From the NCBI GenBank assembly GCA_002315685.1, contig DCHX01000007.1, positions 6,255 to 70,254 on the forward strand: a stretch of DNA of 64,000 bases. Direction: 5' to 3'. This DNA is from Ruminococcaceae bacterium UBA1741. GTDB taxonomy: Bacteria; Bacillota; Clostridia; Oscillospirales; Acutalibacteraceae. The translations under genes and the position numbers were made by a program. Shown one piece after another: positions 54,001-61,328 of the stretch. The notes under the pieces were generated by a model. That model was not told where the DNA came from. It ran no database searches and worked only from the letters and a program-made list of their open reading frames with translations. Each line of letters opens with the position of its first letter. Position 1 is the first letter of the stretch.

Positions 54001-54466
54001 GATAAAACAACTTAAAAACAAATCGGTTATGGCTTCGGCTTTAATTGAGGATTTGTCGGGAAGTATATCTGTTACCGTTTTTGCCTCCATGTATGCTAAA
54101 TACAGTCAAAGGTTAGTCGCCGAAACACCTGTAATTATTAGCGGTCGTGTAAGCGAAATGGAAGAACGGGACAGCGAGATAATTCTTGAAGATGTTGAGA
54201 TTATTCCCGAAAGCGCCCAAAGGATTTCGCAAAACAAAATAAAAACGGGACTTTACTTAAAAGTGCCGAGTATAAATTCCGCGGAAGCTGCAAATCTTAA
54301 AGATATACTGAAAAAGTATAGGGGCGATATACCCGTAATAATTGTAGATGCCTCTGACAACAAACGCTTTTCCGCTCCCGATAATATCCGTGTTTGTAAT
54401 TCGGCGGATATGATAAATGAACTTAATCGTTTGTTAAATGAAGAAAATGTAAAACTTATTAAATAA
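51020..54466 (+). CDS. dnaE: DNA polymerase III alpha subunit, DnaE type
   Basis: This replicative polymerase has 1148 residues, full length for DnaE1/DnaE3. Domains in order: PHP (VHLHLHTEYSLLDG, with ITDHGVMYG), a palm with GPGRGSGAGSLAAYC and the catalytic PDFDID, fingers, a tandem helix-hairpin-helix part, and an OB-fold (VSISGILSETKIKQLKNK) near 990-1070. AGGAAGGAG precedes the ATG. It shares the direction of whiA with a 14-base gap. In Firmicutes it usually assists PolC, which is not in the window. Confidence 0.97.
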   Translation: MDFVHLHLHTEYSLLDGCCRIENTLDTAKELNQKSIAITDHGVMYGAIHFYKEAKKRGIKPIIGCEVYVAPRSRFDKDKTLDYGYSHLVLLCENNEGYQNLSKLVSLSFIDGFYSKPRVDEEILRKYSKGIIALSACLAGEIPKKLILNDYNGAEEIADKYIDIFGKDNFFIEIQDHGIEEQKKINPFLVKLAKNKGIGIVATNDVHYTKKEDSFMHKVLLCIQTGSKTNEKSPIEFKTEEFYLKSASEMEELFSYLPEALENTEKIAKRCNVEIEFGKIKLPFFDTGGVDHFEFFKERCYKGLYEKYGENPEKSVVDRLNYELSVINKMGYVDYYLIVWDFVSFAKQNDIPVGPGRGSGAGSLAAYCIGITGVDPIKYDLIFERFLNPERVSMPDFDIDFCYIRRPEVIEYVIKKYGSDRVAQIVTFGTMAARAAIRDVGRAMDIPYAVCDKVAKLIPHAMGVTLKGSLSSNPELKRLYENDESIRKLYDMAIKLEGMPRHASTHAAGVVISDKPVYEYVPLALNDESLVTQYTMTALDELGLLKMDFLGLRNLTVIDDTVKEIKKTNPEFDIEKIPLDDKDTLKMMGSGNTEGVFQFESEGMKSVLRKFVPESIEDLIAIISLYRPGPMDSIPKYIHNRHNPNDVKYDTVLLQPILRVTYGCIVYQEQVMQIFRELAGYSYGRADIVRRAMAKKKHDVMQKERNSFIHGEKDEKGNVICEGAVNRGVDKAVAEKIFDEMSAFSSYAFNKSHAASYAIVAYRTAYLKTKYPSIYFASLLTSVLDSTSKISEYSAECKRLGIKLLPPDVNKSFKHFSSENGNIRFGLLAIKNLGISAIESIVSKREINGDYSSFYDFCKRNKGRELNSRGIESLIKSGAFDSLCDNRKRLLIGTQYVLSVIDDEVRFSGENQLDLFGETKEITEIKLPEVEPMPEINKLFMEKEATGIYLTGHPMRYYEQYAKSRGVVPIKNVLDGKYKDNSRVSISGILSETKIKQLKNKSVMASALIEDLSGSISVTVFASMYAKYSQRLVAETPVIISGRVSEMEERDSEIILEDVEIIPESAQRISQNKIKTGLYLKVPSINSAEAANLKDILKKYRGDIPVIIVDASDNKRFSAPDNIRVCNSADMINELNRLLNEENVKLIK

Positions 54467-54472
54467 TTTTTG

Positions 54473-54501
54473 TTGAAAAAAAATAAAAGTTGTTATATAA
54501 T
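54473..54501 (+). promoter_or_regulatory. Promoter of pfkA
   Basis: TTGAAA (54473-54478) and a perfect TATAAT (54496-54501) are spaced by 17 bp, 27 bases before the pfkA start. Confidence 0.75.
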
Positions 54502-54528
54502 GTAAAAGTTAGTTTGGAGATGATATAA

Positions 54529-55488
54529 ATGAAAACAATAGGTGTTTTAACAAGTGGTGGAGACGCTCCCGGAATGAATGCGGCTATTCGTGCCGTTGTA
54601 AGAACTGCAATTTCGCTCGGAATGAATGTTAAAGGTATTAAAAGAGGATATAACGGGCTTATGGAGGGCGATATTATTGACCTCGATATTCGTTCGGTAT
54701 CCGATATAATAAATAGAGGTGGTACATTCCTTTATACCGCAAGAAGTCCTAAGTTTAAGACCGAAGAGGGTGTAATGGAAGCGGTTGAAAACTGTAAGAA
54801 ATTCGGTATTGAGGGTATTGCCGTAATCGGAGGCGATGGCTCGTTTAAGGGTGCCCGTAGCTTATCTAATCACGGTATTCCCTGCGTAGGCATTCCCGGT
54901 ACTATTGATAACGATATTTCTTATACCGAATATACTATCGGTTTTGATACTGCCATGAATACCGCTATTGATATGGTTGACAGAATTCGTGATACCGCTC
55001 AGTCGCACGACCGTTGCAGTGTTGTTGAGGTTATGGGCAGACACGCAGGATATATTGCCGTTCAAACCGGTATTGCCGTCGGTGCATCCGCTATTCTTGT
55101 TCCCGAAATAAAAACCGATATAAATGATGTTATCGAAAAGATAAAAAATTCAAGTACAACCGGAAGAAAACACTTTATCGTAGTTGTTGCCGAGGGTGTC
55201 GGCGGTGTAGAGGAAATAGCTAAGGCTATCGAAGAAAAGACCGGCATTGAATCCCGAGCAACTGTTTTAGGTCATGTTCAGCGTGGCGGTAATCCTACTG
55301 TAAGAGACAGAGTATGCGCTACCGAACTCGGTAATGCCGCTGTTCATCTTTTGAGTCAAGGTATCGGTAACAGGGTTGTAGGATATAAAGACGGAAAGCT
55401 TGTAAATTACGATATTTTTGAAGCACTCAATATGAAAAAAGAGTTTGACTTTGATATGATGCGTGTTGCTCACGAAACTTCAATCTAA
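54529..55488 (+). CDS. pfkA: ATP-dependent 6-phosphofructokinase
   Basis: This glycolytic enzyme phosphorylates fructose 6-phosphate. It has 319 residues, the usual bacterial length. LTSGGDAPGMNAAIRA and GGDGSFKGA bind ATP, with the Gly after GGDG typical of ATP (not PPi) enzymes. PGTIDNDI carries the catalytic Asp, and EVMGRHAGYIA binds the sugar phosphate. A terminator follows at 55505. Confidence 0.96.
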   Translation: MKTIGVLTSGGDAPGMNAAIRAVVRTAISLGMNVKGIKRGYNGLMEGDIIDLDIRSVSDIINRGGTFLYTARSPKFKTEEGVMEAVENCKKFGIEGIAVIGGDGSFKGARSLSNHGIPCVGIPGTIDNDISYTEYTIGFDTAMNTAIDMVDRIRDTAQSHDRCSVVEVMGRHAGYIAVQTGIAVGASAILVPEIKTDINDVIEKIKNSSTTGRKHFIVVVAEGVGGVEEIAKAIEEKTGIESRATVLGHVQRGGNPTVRDRVCATELGNAAVHLLSQGIGNRVVGYKDGKLVNYDIFEALNMKKEFDFDMMRVAHETSI

Positions 55489-55504
55489 TATTTGAAATTT
55501 TACG

Positions 55505-55541
55505 CGGTGTTTTCGTATTAAGTATGAAAACGCCGTTTTTT
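55505..55541 (+). terminator. Terminator of pfkA
   Basis: A 13-bp stem containing G-U pairs (CGGTGTTTTCGTA with TATGAAAACGCCG) and a 5-nt loop is followed by TTTTTT. Confidence 0.85.
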
Positions 55542-55582
55542 ACATATTTTTATAATGATTATAATGACTGCGAGGTAATAGA

Positions 55583-56176
55583 ATGAAAGTTTTAATGATA
55601 AACGGAAGTCCCCACGAAAACGGAAACACATTTATTGCGTTAAACGAAGTGAAAAAGGTTTTGGAAGATAACGGAATTCAAACCGAAATAATACATATAG
55701 GCAATAAGATTATAAGAGGCTGTATTGCTTGTAGGACTTGTGCCGACACAGGTAGGTGCTTTATTGATGATGATGTGAATAAGGCTTCGAAAATTTTTGA
55801 AGAATGTGACGGACTTATTGTCGGCACACCTGTATATTATGCGTCTGCCAATGCAACCTTAATAGCATTTTTAGACCGCTTGTTTTTCAGTTCTTCTTTT
55901 GATAAAAGAATGAAGGTAGGTGCCTCGGTTGCGGTAGCAAGACGGGGAGGAATTACCGCTACCTTTGATGAGCTTAATAAGTATTTTACGATAAGCGGTA
56001 TGCCGATTGCATCAAGCCGATATTGGAACGGCGTTCACGGTAAAAATATTGGCGATGCAAATTCGGACGAAGAGGGACTACTTACAATGAGAACACTCGG
56101 CGAAAATATGTCATTTTTACTTAAATCAATAGAACTCGGCAAAAAAGAATACGGTATGCCTAAAAAAGTTCGATAA
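55583..56176 (+). CDS. NADPH-dependent FMN reductase / iron-sulphur flavoprotein-like
   Basis: This 197-residue flavodoxin-fold protein has the FMN phosphate loop INGSPHENGNTFIAL and a following CIACRTCADTGRCFIDDD segment. Three cysteines there resemble the [4Fe-4S] site of archaeal-type iron-sulphur flavoproteins. PVYYASANATLIAFLDRLF is typical of the family. It is probably an anaerobic redox protein; the electron partner is unknown. Confidence 0.85.
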   Translation: MKVLMINGSPHENGNTFIALNEVKKVLEDNGIQTEIIHIGNKIIRGCIACRTCADTGRCFIDDDVNKASKIFEECDGLIVGTPVYYASANATLIAFLDRLFFSSSFDKRMKVGASVAVARRGGITATFDELNKYFTISGMPIASSRYWNGVHGKNIGDANSDEEGLLTMRTLGENMSFLLKSIELGKKEYGMPKKVR

Positions 56177-56185
56177 TCCCGAAAA

Positions 56186-56228
56186 AAAGTAACTTTCCGA
56201 TTTTCAAAAGCTGTTTGTAAAGTAACTT
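56186..56228 (+). repeat. Two AAAGTAACTT direct repeats upstream of mazF
   Basis: The decamer occurs at 56186-56195 and 56219-56228, 33 bp apart (about three helical turns). They lie in the 160-bp gap before mazF, where no antitoxin gene is found. They may be operator half-sites. Confidence 0.4.
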
Positions 56229-56336
56229 CAAAAATAATCTTCGAATAGATTGTAATAAAAGATGTAGTTTTTTACGATTAAAAAACCGAAAAAAAGGTAA
56301 CAATAGTTTTAGAAATATTCGGAGAGTGAAATTAAA

Positions 56337-56687
56337 ATGGATATAAAACGCGGAGAAATATATTATGCTGACCTAAGTCCCGTGATAGGCTCTGAGCAAG
56401 GTGGGGTAAGACCTGTTTTAATTGTTCAAAACGATGTGGGCAATAAGTACAGCCCTACCGTTATTGCGGCGGCTATAACAAGTCAGCGTGATAAGACTAA
56501 TCTCCCGACACATATTAAGGTTGATGCTAACGGTTGCGGTCTTCAAAAGGATTCTATCGTTCTGCTTGAACAGGTGAGAACTATTGATAAAAAGCGGCTT
56601 AAAGAGCGAATGGGAAGTCTTGATACACCTTCTATGGATATGGTGGATAAGGCACTAACCGTTAGTTTCGGACTAAATGCGTTTTGA
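56337..56687 (+). CDS. mazF: MazF/PemK-family endoribonuclease toxin
   Basis: This 116-residue mRNA interferase has [42 protein letters not shown], and LPTHIKV, all conserved in Bacillus NdoA/EndoA. No MazE-type antitoxin lies in the 160-bp gap before it or directly after it, so it looks solitary. GGAGAG precedes the start. In Bacillus the pair follows alr, but here alr is on the opposite strand 12 kb away. It has its own terminator. Confidence 0.92.
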   Translation: MDIKRGEIYYADLSPVIGSEQGGVRPVLIVQNDVGNKYSPTVIAAAITSQRDKTNLPTHIKVDANGCGLQKDSIVLLEQVRTIDKKRLKERMGSLDTPSMDMVDKALTVSFGLNAF

Positions 56688-56696
56688 AAATGCCAT

Positions 56697-56736
56697 AAAG
56701 GGGACTGCGAAAACTTATGTTTTACAGTCCCTTTTT
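56697..56736 (+). terminator. Terminator of mazF
   Basis: GGGACTG (56701-56707) pairs with CAGTCCC (56725-56731), topped by an AAAAC/GTTTT inner stem, and is followed by TTTTTG. Confidence 0.85.
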
Positions 56737-56764
56737 GTTGCAGTTTGATTATTTGCCTTATTAG

Positions 56765-56793
56765 TTGACAAATATATAAAAAAGGAATATAAT
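56765..56793 (+). promoter_or_regulatory. Consensus promoter of the Mrp-trmB operon
   Basis: Perfect TTGACA and TATAAT with a 17-bp spacer, 35 bases before the start at 56828. Confidence 0.8.
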
Positions 56794-56827
56794 CGTTTAA
56801 GAATTTTTAATGTAATAGGTGATAGTT

Positions 56828-57652
56828 ATGGCTGGATGTGGCGGAAACTGCGAAAGTTGCAGTAGTAATTGCGGTTCAAAGGAAAACGGTAGTCTTATAG
56901 AGCCTACCGGAATTTTTAATAATATTAAACATATTGTAGCGGTTGTAAGCGGAAAAGGCGGTGTAGGAAAATCTACCGTAACCTCTATGCTTGCTGTGGA
57001 AATGAGCCGAAAGGGATATAAGGTAGGTATTCTTGATGCCGATATTACGGGACCTTCTATTCCGAAGGCGTTCGGGATTAAGGATAAGGCTTTACAAAAC
57101 GAGCTTGGAATTCTACCTGCCGAAACAAAAACCGGTATTAAGATAATTTCGGTTAATATGATGCTTGAACAAGCCGATGCCCCTGTTATTTGGAGAGGTC
57201 CCGTTATTGCAGGTCTTGTGAAACAGTTTTGGCAAGAGGTTGTTTGGGGCGACCTTGATTATTTGCTTATTGACTGTCCTCCCGGAACCGGTGATGTACC
57301 GCTTACCGTTTTCCAAACGATACCGCTTGACGGAATTGTTATTGTAACCTCTCCTCAGGATTTGGTGTCGCTTATCGTTAAAAAGGCATTTAATATGGCT
57401 GATATGATGAATATTCCGGTAATCGGTATGATTGAGAATATGAGCTATGTGAAATGTCCTGACTGCGGTAAGGAATTTTCCGTTTTCGGCAATGGCAGTG
57501 ATAGCATTGTAAAAGAAACCGGCTCAAAGCTTCTTGCTAAAATGCCTATTGATGTTAATTTGGCAAAGCAGATTGATATGGGCGTTGTAGAATTGTTTGA
57601 GGGAGATTTCCTCGAGAATGCTGTAAATGAAATTGAGAATTTTAAGAAATGA
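56828..57652 (+). CDS. Mrp/NBP35-family iron-sulphur carrier ATPase
   Basis: This 274-residue deviant-Walker P-loop ATPase carries iron-sulphur clusters. The N-terminus has a Cys-rich stretch (CGGNCESCSSNCG) like NBP35 proteins. The P-loop is VVSGKGGVGKST. CPDCGKEF near residue 215 gives the bridging CX2C of Mrp proteins. The ATG at 56828 has AGGTGA at proper distance; the GTG at 56819 overlaps it. The stop overlaps the next gene by four bases. Confidence 0.93.
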   Translation: MAGCGGNCESCSSNCGSKENGSLIEPTGIFNNIKHIVAVVSGKGGVGKSTVTSMLAVEMSRKGYKVGILDADITGPSIPKAFGIKDKALQNELGILPAETKTGIKIISVNMMLEQADAPVIWRGPVIAGLVKQFWQEVVWGDLDYLLIDCPPGTGDVPLTVFQTIPLDGIVIVTSPQDLVSLIVKKAFNMADMMNIPVIGMIENMSYVKCPDCGKEFSVFGNGSDSIVKETGSKLLAKMPIDVNLAKQIDMGVVELFEGDFLENAVNEIENFKK

Positions 57653-58329
57653 GAATGAGAAAAAAGAAACACCTCGAAGAAAGACTTTCGGGTGTAGAAA
57701 ACTACCTTTTTGTAAGTGAAAGCGAAGATAGAAACTTTAACACTTCTATTGATAAAAAGGATTATATTGATTTTGATAATTGGTTTGACAAAGCAAGACC
57801 GCTTTATCTCGAAATCGGTTGCGGTAAGGGTAAATTTGCCGTAGAGTATGCTAAAAGACATCCCGAAATAAACCTTTTGGCTGTCGAAAAAGAGTCTAAT
57901 GTTATCGTGTCTGCTTGCGAGCTTGCACAAAAAGAAAATTTAGGCAATTTGCGGTTTATGAAGATTTCGGCCGAATATATCGAAAGACATATTAAGCCTC
58001 AAAGCATAGAGGGGATTTTTCTTAATTTTTCCTGCCCGTTCCCCAAAAAGAAATATGCAAGTCATAGGCTTACAAGTGAGAACTTTTTAAGCATTTACAA
58101 GCGTATTATGAAAAGCGGTGCCGAGATTCATCAAAAGACCGATAATATGCACTTTTTTGAGTTTTCGCTTGAACAGTTTGCGTCCTGCGGATTTGCTCTT
58201 AAAAATGTATCTTTGGATGTTCATAACACCGATTTTGAAGAATCTAGCGAAAATATCATTACCGAATATGAGAATAGATTTATGAATTTAGGTCAACCCA
58301 TTTACAGACTTGAAGCCTACATAAAATAA
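57649..58329 (+). CDS. trmB: tRNA (guanine-N7-)-methyltransferase-like, with altered motif
   Basis: This 226-residue SAM methyltransferase resembles TrmB, which makes m7G46 in tRNA. SAM motif LEIGCGKGKFAVEYAK and LLAVEKESNV are typical. The family's (N/F)F(S/P)DPWPK segment reads LNFSCPFPKKKYASHRLT, so the conserved Asp is Cys and Trp is Phe. The C-terminal RLTSENFLSIY, HQKTDNMHFFEFSLE and TEYENRF parts look normal. ATGA overlap with the Mrp gene implies coupling. A terminator follows. Fold assignment is firm; activity is uncertain because of the Asp loss. Confidence 0.82.
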   Translation: MRMRKKKHLEERLSGVENYLFVSESEDRNFNTSIDKKDYIDFDNWFDKARPLYLEIGCGKGKFAVEYAKRHPEINLLAVEKESNVIVSACELAQKENLGNLRFMKISAEYIERHIKPQSIEGIFLNFSCPFPKKKYASHRLTSENFLSIYKRIMKSGAEIHQKTDNMHFFEFSLEQFASCGFALKNVSLDVHNTDFEESSENIITEYENRFMNLGQPIYRLEAYIK

Positions 58330-58338
58330 GCAAAATAA

Positions 58339-58378
58339 TAAACGCACCGCATAAGAGATTTACGGTGCGTTTACTTTT
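58339..58378. terminator. Bidirectional terminator between trmB and M23 gene
   Basis: TAAACGCACCG (58339-58349) pairs with CGGTGCGTTTA (58363-58373), an 11-bp perfect stem followed by CTTTT on the plus strand. Converging genes on both sides could share it. Confidence 0.75.
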
Positions 58379-58412
58379 GCCCCTAAACGACAAAAATGTT
58401 TTCGAGGGCAGG

Positions 58413-59102
58413 TCAGTTGTTAAATCCGAATGCTTCAATCGGTGAGCAAAGCTTTCCGTCTTGATAACATTCAATATGAATATGACATTTATCCATACAT
58501 TCGCAAGGAGGATTTTTAACGGTACCTAAAAGTGTTGAAATAGCAACCTGTTCGCCTTGCTTTACATAAGAAGTGTCTATTCCGCAGTATTTTGTAACAA
58601 GGCCGTCTTTGTGGTCGATAGTGATTACTTTGCCGAAATCGGTTGTGTCGGTAACCTCAGTTACAATACCCGCACTTGCGGATACAACTTGGGAATTTTC
58701 TTTACAGGCAATATCAATACCGTTATGAAGTCTCATATCGTTATAGGTTGAATCGTACTGTAAAGCGGTATCACTGTAATTTTTGATAATATCGCCTTTA
58801 ATCGGCATTACGAAACTCTTTTTTTCGGTTGTTGTTTCTTTGGTACTTTCGACCTTGCTTTCGTAAGGAATGTCGCTTACTTCTTTTTCGGTTTGCTGTG
58901 TTGCCGATTCGGTTCCTATTTCATCTGTACTATTATTATATGACGATATATCGGAATTTAATGAACTGTTATTACTTTTTCCCATTTTTTCGTTGCTTTT
59001 TGCGACTGCCAAGTATGAAATTGCTACAATAGCCACCAAACAAATTGCAACAATCAGATAAAAGCTTTTGGCTTTGATTTTATCATCAGATGAATATTTC
59101 AT
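58413..59102 (-). CDS. Membrane-anchored M23 peptidase-like protein, SpoIIQ-like
   Basis: This 229-residue protein has one N-terminal membrane helix (about 14-33), a Ser/Thr/Asn-rich spacer to about 100, and a LytM/M23 domain. The pattern FVMPIKGDIIKNYSDTALQYDSTYNDMRLHNGIDIA resembles SpoIIQ, the forespore channel partner of SpoIIIAH. The zinc-ligand motifs HNGID and HIHIE are both present, unlike the degenerate Bacillus SpoIIQ. GGGAG precedes the ATG on the minus strand. A general cell-wall hydrolase role is the alternative. Confidence 0.78.
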   Translation of the reverse strand: MKYSSDDKIKAKSFYLIVAICLVAIVAISYLAVAKSNEKMGKSNNSSLNSDISSYNNSTDEIGTESATQQTEKEVSDIPYESKVESTKETTTEKKSFVMPIKGDIIKNYSDTALQYDSTYNDMRLHNGIDIACKENSQVVSASAGIVTEVTDTTDFGKVITIDHKDGLVTKYCGIDTSYVKQGEQVAISTLLGTVKNPPCECMDKCHIHIECYQDGKLCSPIEAFGFNN

Positions 59103-59187
59103 AATATAACTCCCTTTATTGATTTTTCGTATCTATTATTGACCGATGTTGTTTACAATATACTAACAAAAAATTTATTATAAGTTC

Positions 59188-59317
59188 ATATTGCGGAAAT
59201 ATTGATAGTTTATTATTTACTTGTCCGAAAGAGAAAGCCGCAATCTTTTTCGGCACGATTCTCCTCAAACCCAAAAACAGAAGAACTGCTCGCATAATTT
59301 TATGTGAGCAGTTTTTC
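59188..59317 (+). ncRNA. Possible small structured RNA
   Basis: In a 261-bp gap, TTTACA and TATTAT-like boxes upstream (about 59155-59182), a 10-bp hairpin (CCGAAAGAGA with TCTTTTTCGG, 59225-59253) and a terminator hairpin at 59285-59316 suggest an independent short transcript. No open reading frame is evident, and the nearest plus-strand gene upstream already has its own terminator. I recognise no known RNA family. The next gene's promoter begins directly after the terminator. Confidence 0.35.
59285..59316 (+). terminator. Terminator hairpin ahead of phosphatase gene
   Basis: ACTGCTCGCATAA (59285-59297) pairs with TTATGTGAGCAGT (59300-59312), including one G-U, and TTTT follows. It has no assigned upstream gene on this strand. 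Confidence 0.7.
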
Positions 59318-59319
59318 TG

Positions 59320-59348
59320 TTGTAAAGAAAAGTAAAATATGTTATAGT
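59320..59348 (+). promoter_or_regulatory. Promoter of phosphatase-oxidoreductase operon
   Basis: TTGTAA (59320-59325) and TATAGT (59343-59348) are spaced by 17 bp, 15 bases before the start codon. Confidence 0.55.
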
Positions 59349-59363
59349 TTATATGGTGATTAT

Positions 59364-60089
59364 ATGAGAATTGTTTTTTTAAGGCACGGCGACCCCGATT
59401 ATGAACACGATTCCTTAACCGAAAAGGGTTTCAGAGAGGCGAAGCTTTTAAGAGAACGCATTAAAAATATGGGTGCAAACGAGTATTATTGTTCTCCGCT
59501 CGGCAGGGCAAGAATAACCTGTGAAACCGCTATGGAATTTGTGGATGACAGTGCGGTTGTGCTTGATTGGCTTATGGAATTTCCCGGATATATATTAGAC
59601 CCAGTAACTAATAAAAAACGAATTCCGTGGGATTTAATGCCGTCGTATTGGACTTGTGATAAAGACCTATACGATAAGGACAAGTGGCTCAATACTCCGC
59701 TTATGCAATCGGGTACCGCTCATACCGTATATAAGGAAGTTTGCGAAAAATTAGACGAGTTTATAGAAAAGCACGGGTATAAGAGAGAGGGCAATTACTA
59801 TAAGGCAGTAAATCCCAATAAGGACACAATAGTTTTCTTTTGCCATTTCGGAATTGAAAGTGTTTTGCTTTCGCATATTTTAGGTGTTTCGCCTCTTGTT
59901 TTATGGCAAAGCTTTGTTGCACTTCCTACAAGTGTTACCACAATTCAAACCGAAGAAAGAGAAGAGGGCATAGCGTATTTCAGGTGCAGAGGCTTCGGTG
60001 ATGTTTCACATTTGTATAAGGGCGGAGAAACTCCGTCTGAATCAGCTGCTTTCTGCGAAATGTTCAGTGAAAAGGATAAAAGACATTGA
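59364..60089 (+). CDS. Histidine phosphatase family protein
   Basis: This 241-residue protein is a phosphoglycerate-mutase-like phosphatase. The catalytic histidine lies in FLRHGDPDYEHDSLTEKG, the second in FFCHFGIES, and YYCSPLGRARITCETA is the usual arginine segment. The ATG at 59364 follows GGTGATT; the ATG at 59304 gives an unsupported 20-residue extension. Its stop overlaps the next gene by one base. Substrate unknown. Confidence 0.85.
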   Translation: MRIVFLRHGDPDYEHDSLTEKGFREAKLLRERIKNMGANEYYCSPLGRARITCETAMEFVDDSAVVLDWLMEFPGYILDPVTNKKRIPWDLMPSYWTCDKDLYDKDKWLNTPLMQSGTAHTVYKEVCEKLDEFIEKHGYKREGNYYKAVNPNKDTIVFFCHFGIESVLLSHILGVSPLVLWQSFVALPTSVTTIQTEEREEGIAYFRCRGFGDVSHLYKGGETPSESAAFCEMFSEKDKRH

Positions 60090-61327
60090 TGGAAAATTAT
60101 ATAGATGTTGCTATAATCGGCGGTGGTGCTTCGGGACTTTGTACCGCTTTAAGCTTAAAACAAAAAAATATAAATATTTCGGTTGCGGTTTTCGAACAAC
60201 TCCAAAGGGTTGGTAAAAAGCTTATAACTACGGGCAACGGCAGATGCAATATTACTAATAAAAATTTAAGCCTTAAAAGATACCATTCGGAAAATCCCGA
60301 GTTTTTTAAGTTTGCTCTTAATAAATATTCTAATTGTTTTGCCGAAAACTTTTTTAACGGCTTGGGCGTTTTGTTTAAGAGTGAGGAGGATAAGGTTTAT
60401 CCATATTCTTTGCAGGCATCTTCGGTAGTTGACGCTTTAAGATTCGGAATAGACAGAATGGGTGTCAAGCTTTATTTAGAGACCGAAATTACCGATACAA
60501 TTAAGAAAAACGGTAACTATATTATTTGTTCAAACGATAAAAAATATTTTGCAAAAACAGTGGTTATTGCAACGGGACTTTTGTCGGGCGGTAAAAAACT
60601 CGGAAGTAGCGGAAGTATGCTTAAAATTTTGAAAAATAAAGGTTATTCCGTAATTCCCACCACACCGAGCATAGTTCAAATCAAAACAGATAACTCGGTA
60701 ACTAAAAGCTTAAAGGGAATTAAGGTTGAAGCTGATGCTACACTCGTTTTTAATGATAAAAAATTGAAGACCGAATCGGGAGAAGTTCTTTTTTGCGATT
60801 ACGGTCTTTCTGGACCTCCGATTTTACAGCTTTCCCGTGAGGTTTCAAGAAAAAACGGTAAGTTTTATATTTTGCTTGATTTAATGCCAGAGTATAGCTT
60901 TGATGATTTGGTTGCTTTGTTAAACGACAGAACAAAAGCGTTAAGCGACAGTTGTTTGGAAGAATTTTTTACGGGTATGCTTAATAAAAGGGTAGGTCAA
61001 CAACTTATTAAATTTATAGGCAAACCCCTTAAAGATAATACTCAAACACTTTCACAAAAGGATATTAAGGCACTTGCCTTTTTAATTAAAAATTTAAGGT
61101 TTGAAGTTTTGGGCACTACGGGATTTGAAAATTCGCAGGTAACTGCGGGTGGACTTGATACCGAAGGCTTCGAGGATAAAACTATGATGTCTAAAAAAGA
61201 TAAAGGACTTTTTGCGGTAGGCGAGGTGCTTGATGTTGACGGCGATTGCGGTGGCTTTAATCTTCAATGGGCTTGGTCAAGTGCGTTTTGCGCAAGTGAT
61301 GCAATAATTAAGTATTTAGGGGTATAA
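60089..61327 (+). CDS. BaiN/HI0933-family FAD-dependent oxidoreductase
   Basis: This 412-residue flavoprotein has the Rossmann dinucleotide motif VAIIGGGASGLCTA, LITTGNGRCNITN (hallmark of the family), VIATGLLSGGKKLGSSGSML and the C-terminal FAVGEVLDVDGDCGGFNLQWAWSSA... region. Relatives include BaiN, linked to bile-acid reduction, but most have unknown substrates. I use the ATG at 60089; the TTG at 60086 adds one residue. It overlaps the phosphatase stop by one base. Confidence 0.9.
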   Translation: MENYIDVAIIGGGASGLCTALSLKQKNINISVAVFEQLQRVGKKLITTGNGRCNITNKNLSLKRYHSENPEFFKFALNKYSNCFAENFFNGLGVLFKSEEDKVYPYSLQASSVVDALRFGIDRMGVKLYLETEITDTIKKNGNYIICSNDKKYFAKTVVIATGLLSGGKKLGSSGSMLKILKNKGYSVIPTTPSIVQIKTDNSVTKSLKGIKVEADATLVFNDKKLKTESGEVLFCDYGLSGPPILQLSREVSRKNGKFYILLDLMPEYSFDDLVALLNDRTKALSDSCLEEFFTGMLNKRVGQQLIKFIGKPLKDNTQTLSQKDIKALAFLIKNLRFEVLGTTGFENSQVTAGGLDTEGFEDKTMMSKKDKGLFAVGEVLDVDGDCGGFNLQWAWSSAFCASDAIIKYLGV

Positions 61328-61328
61328 A

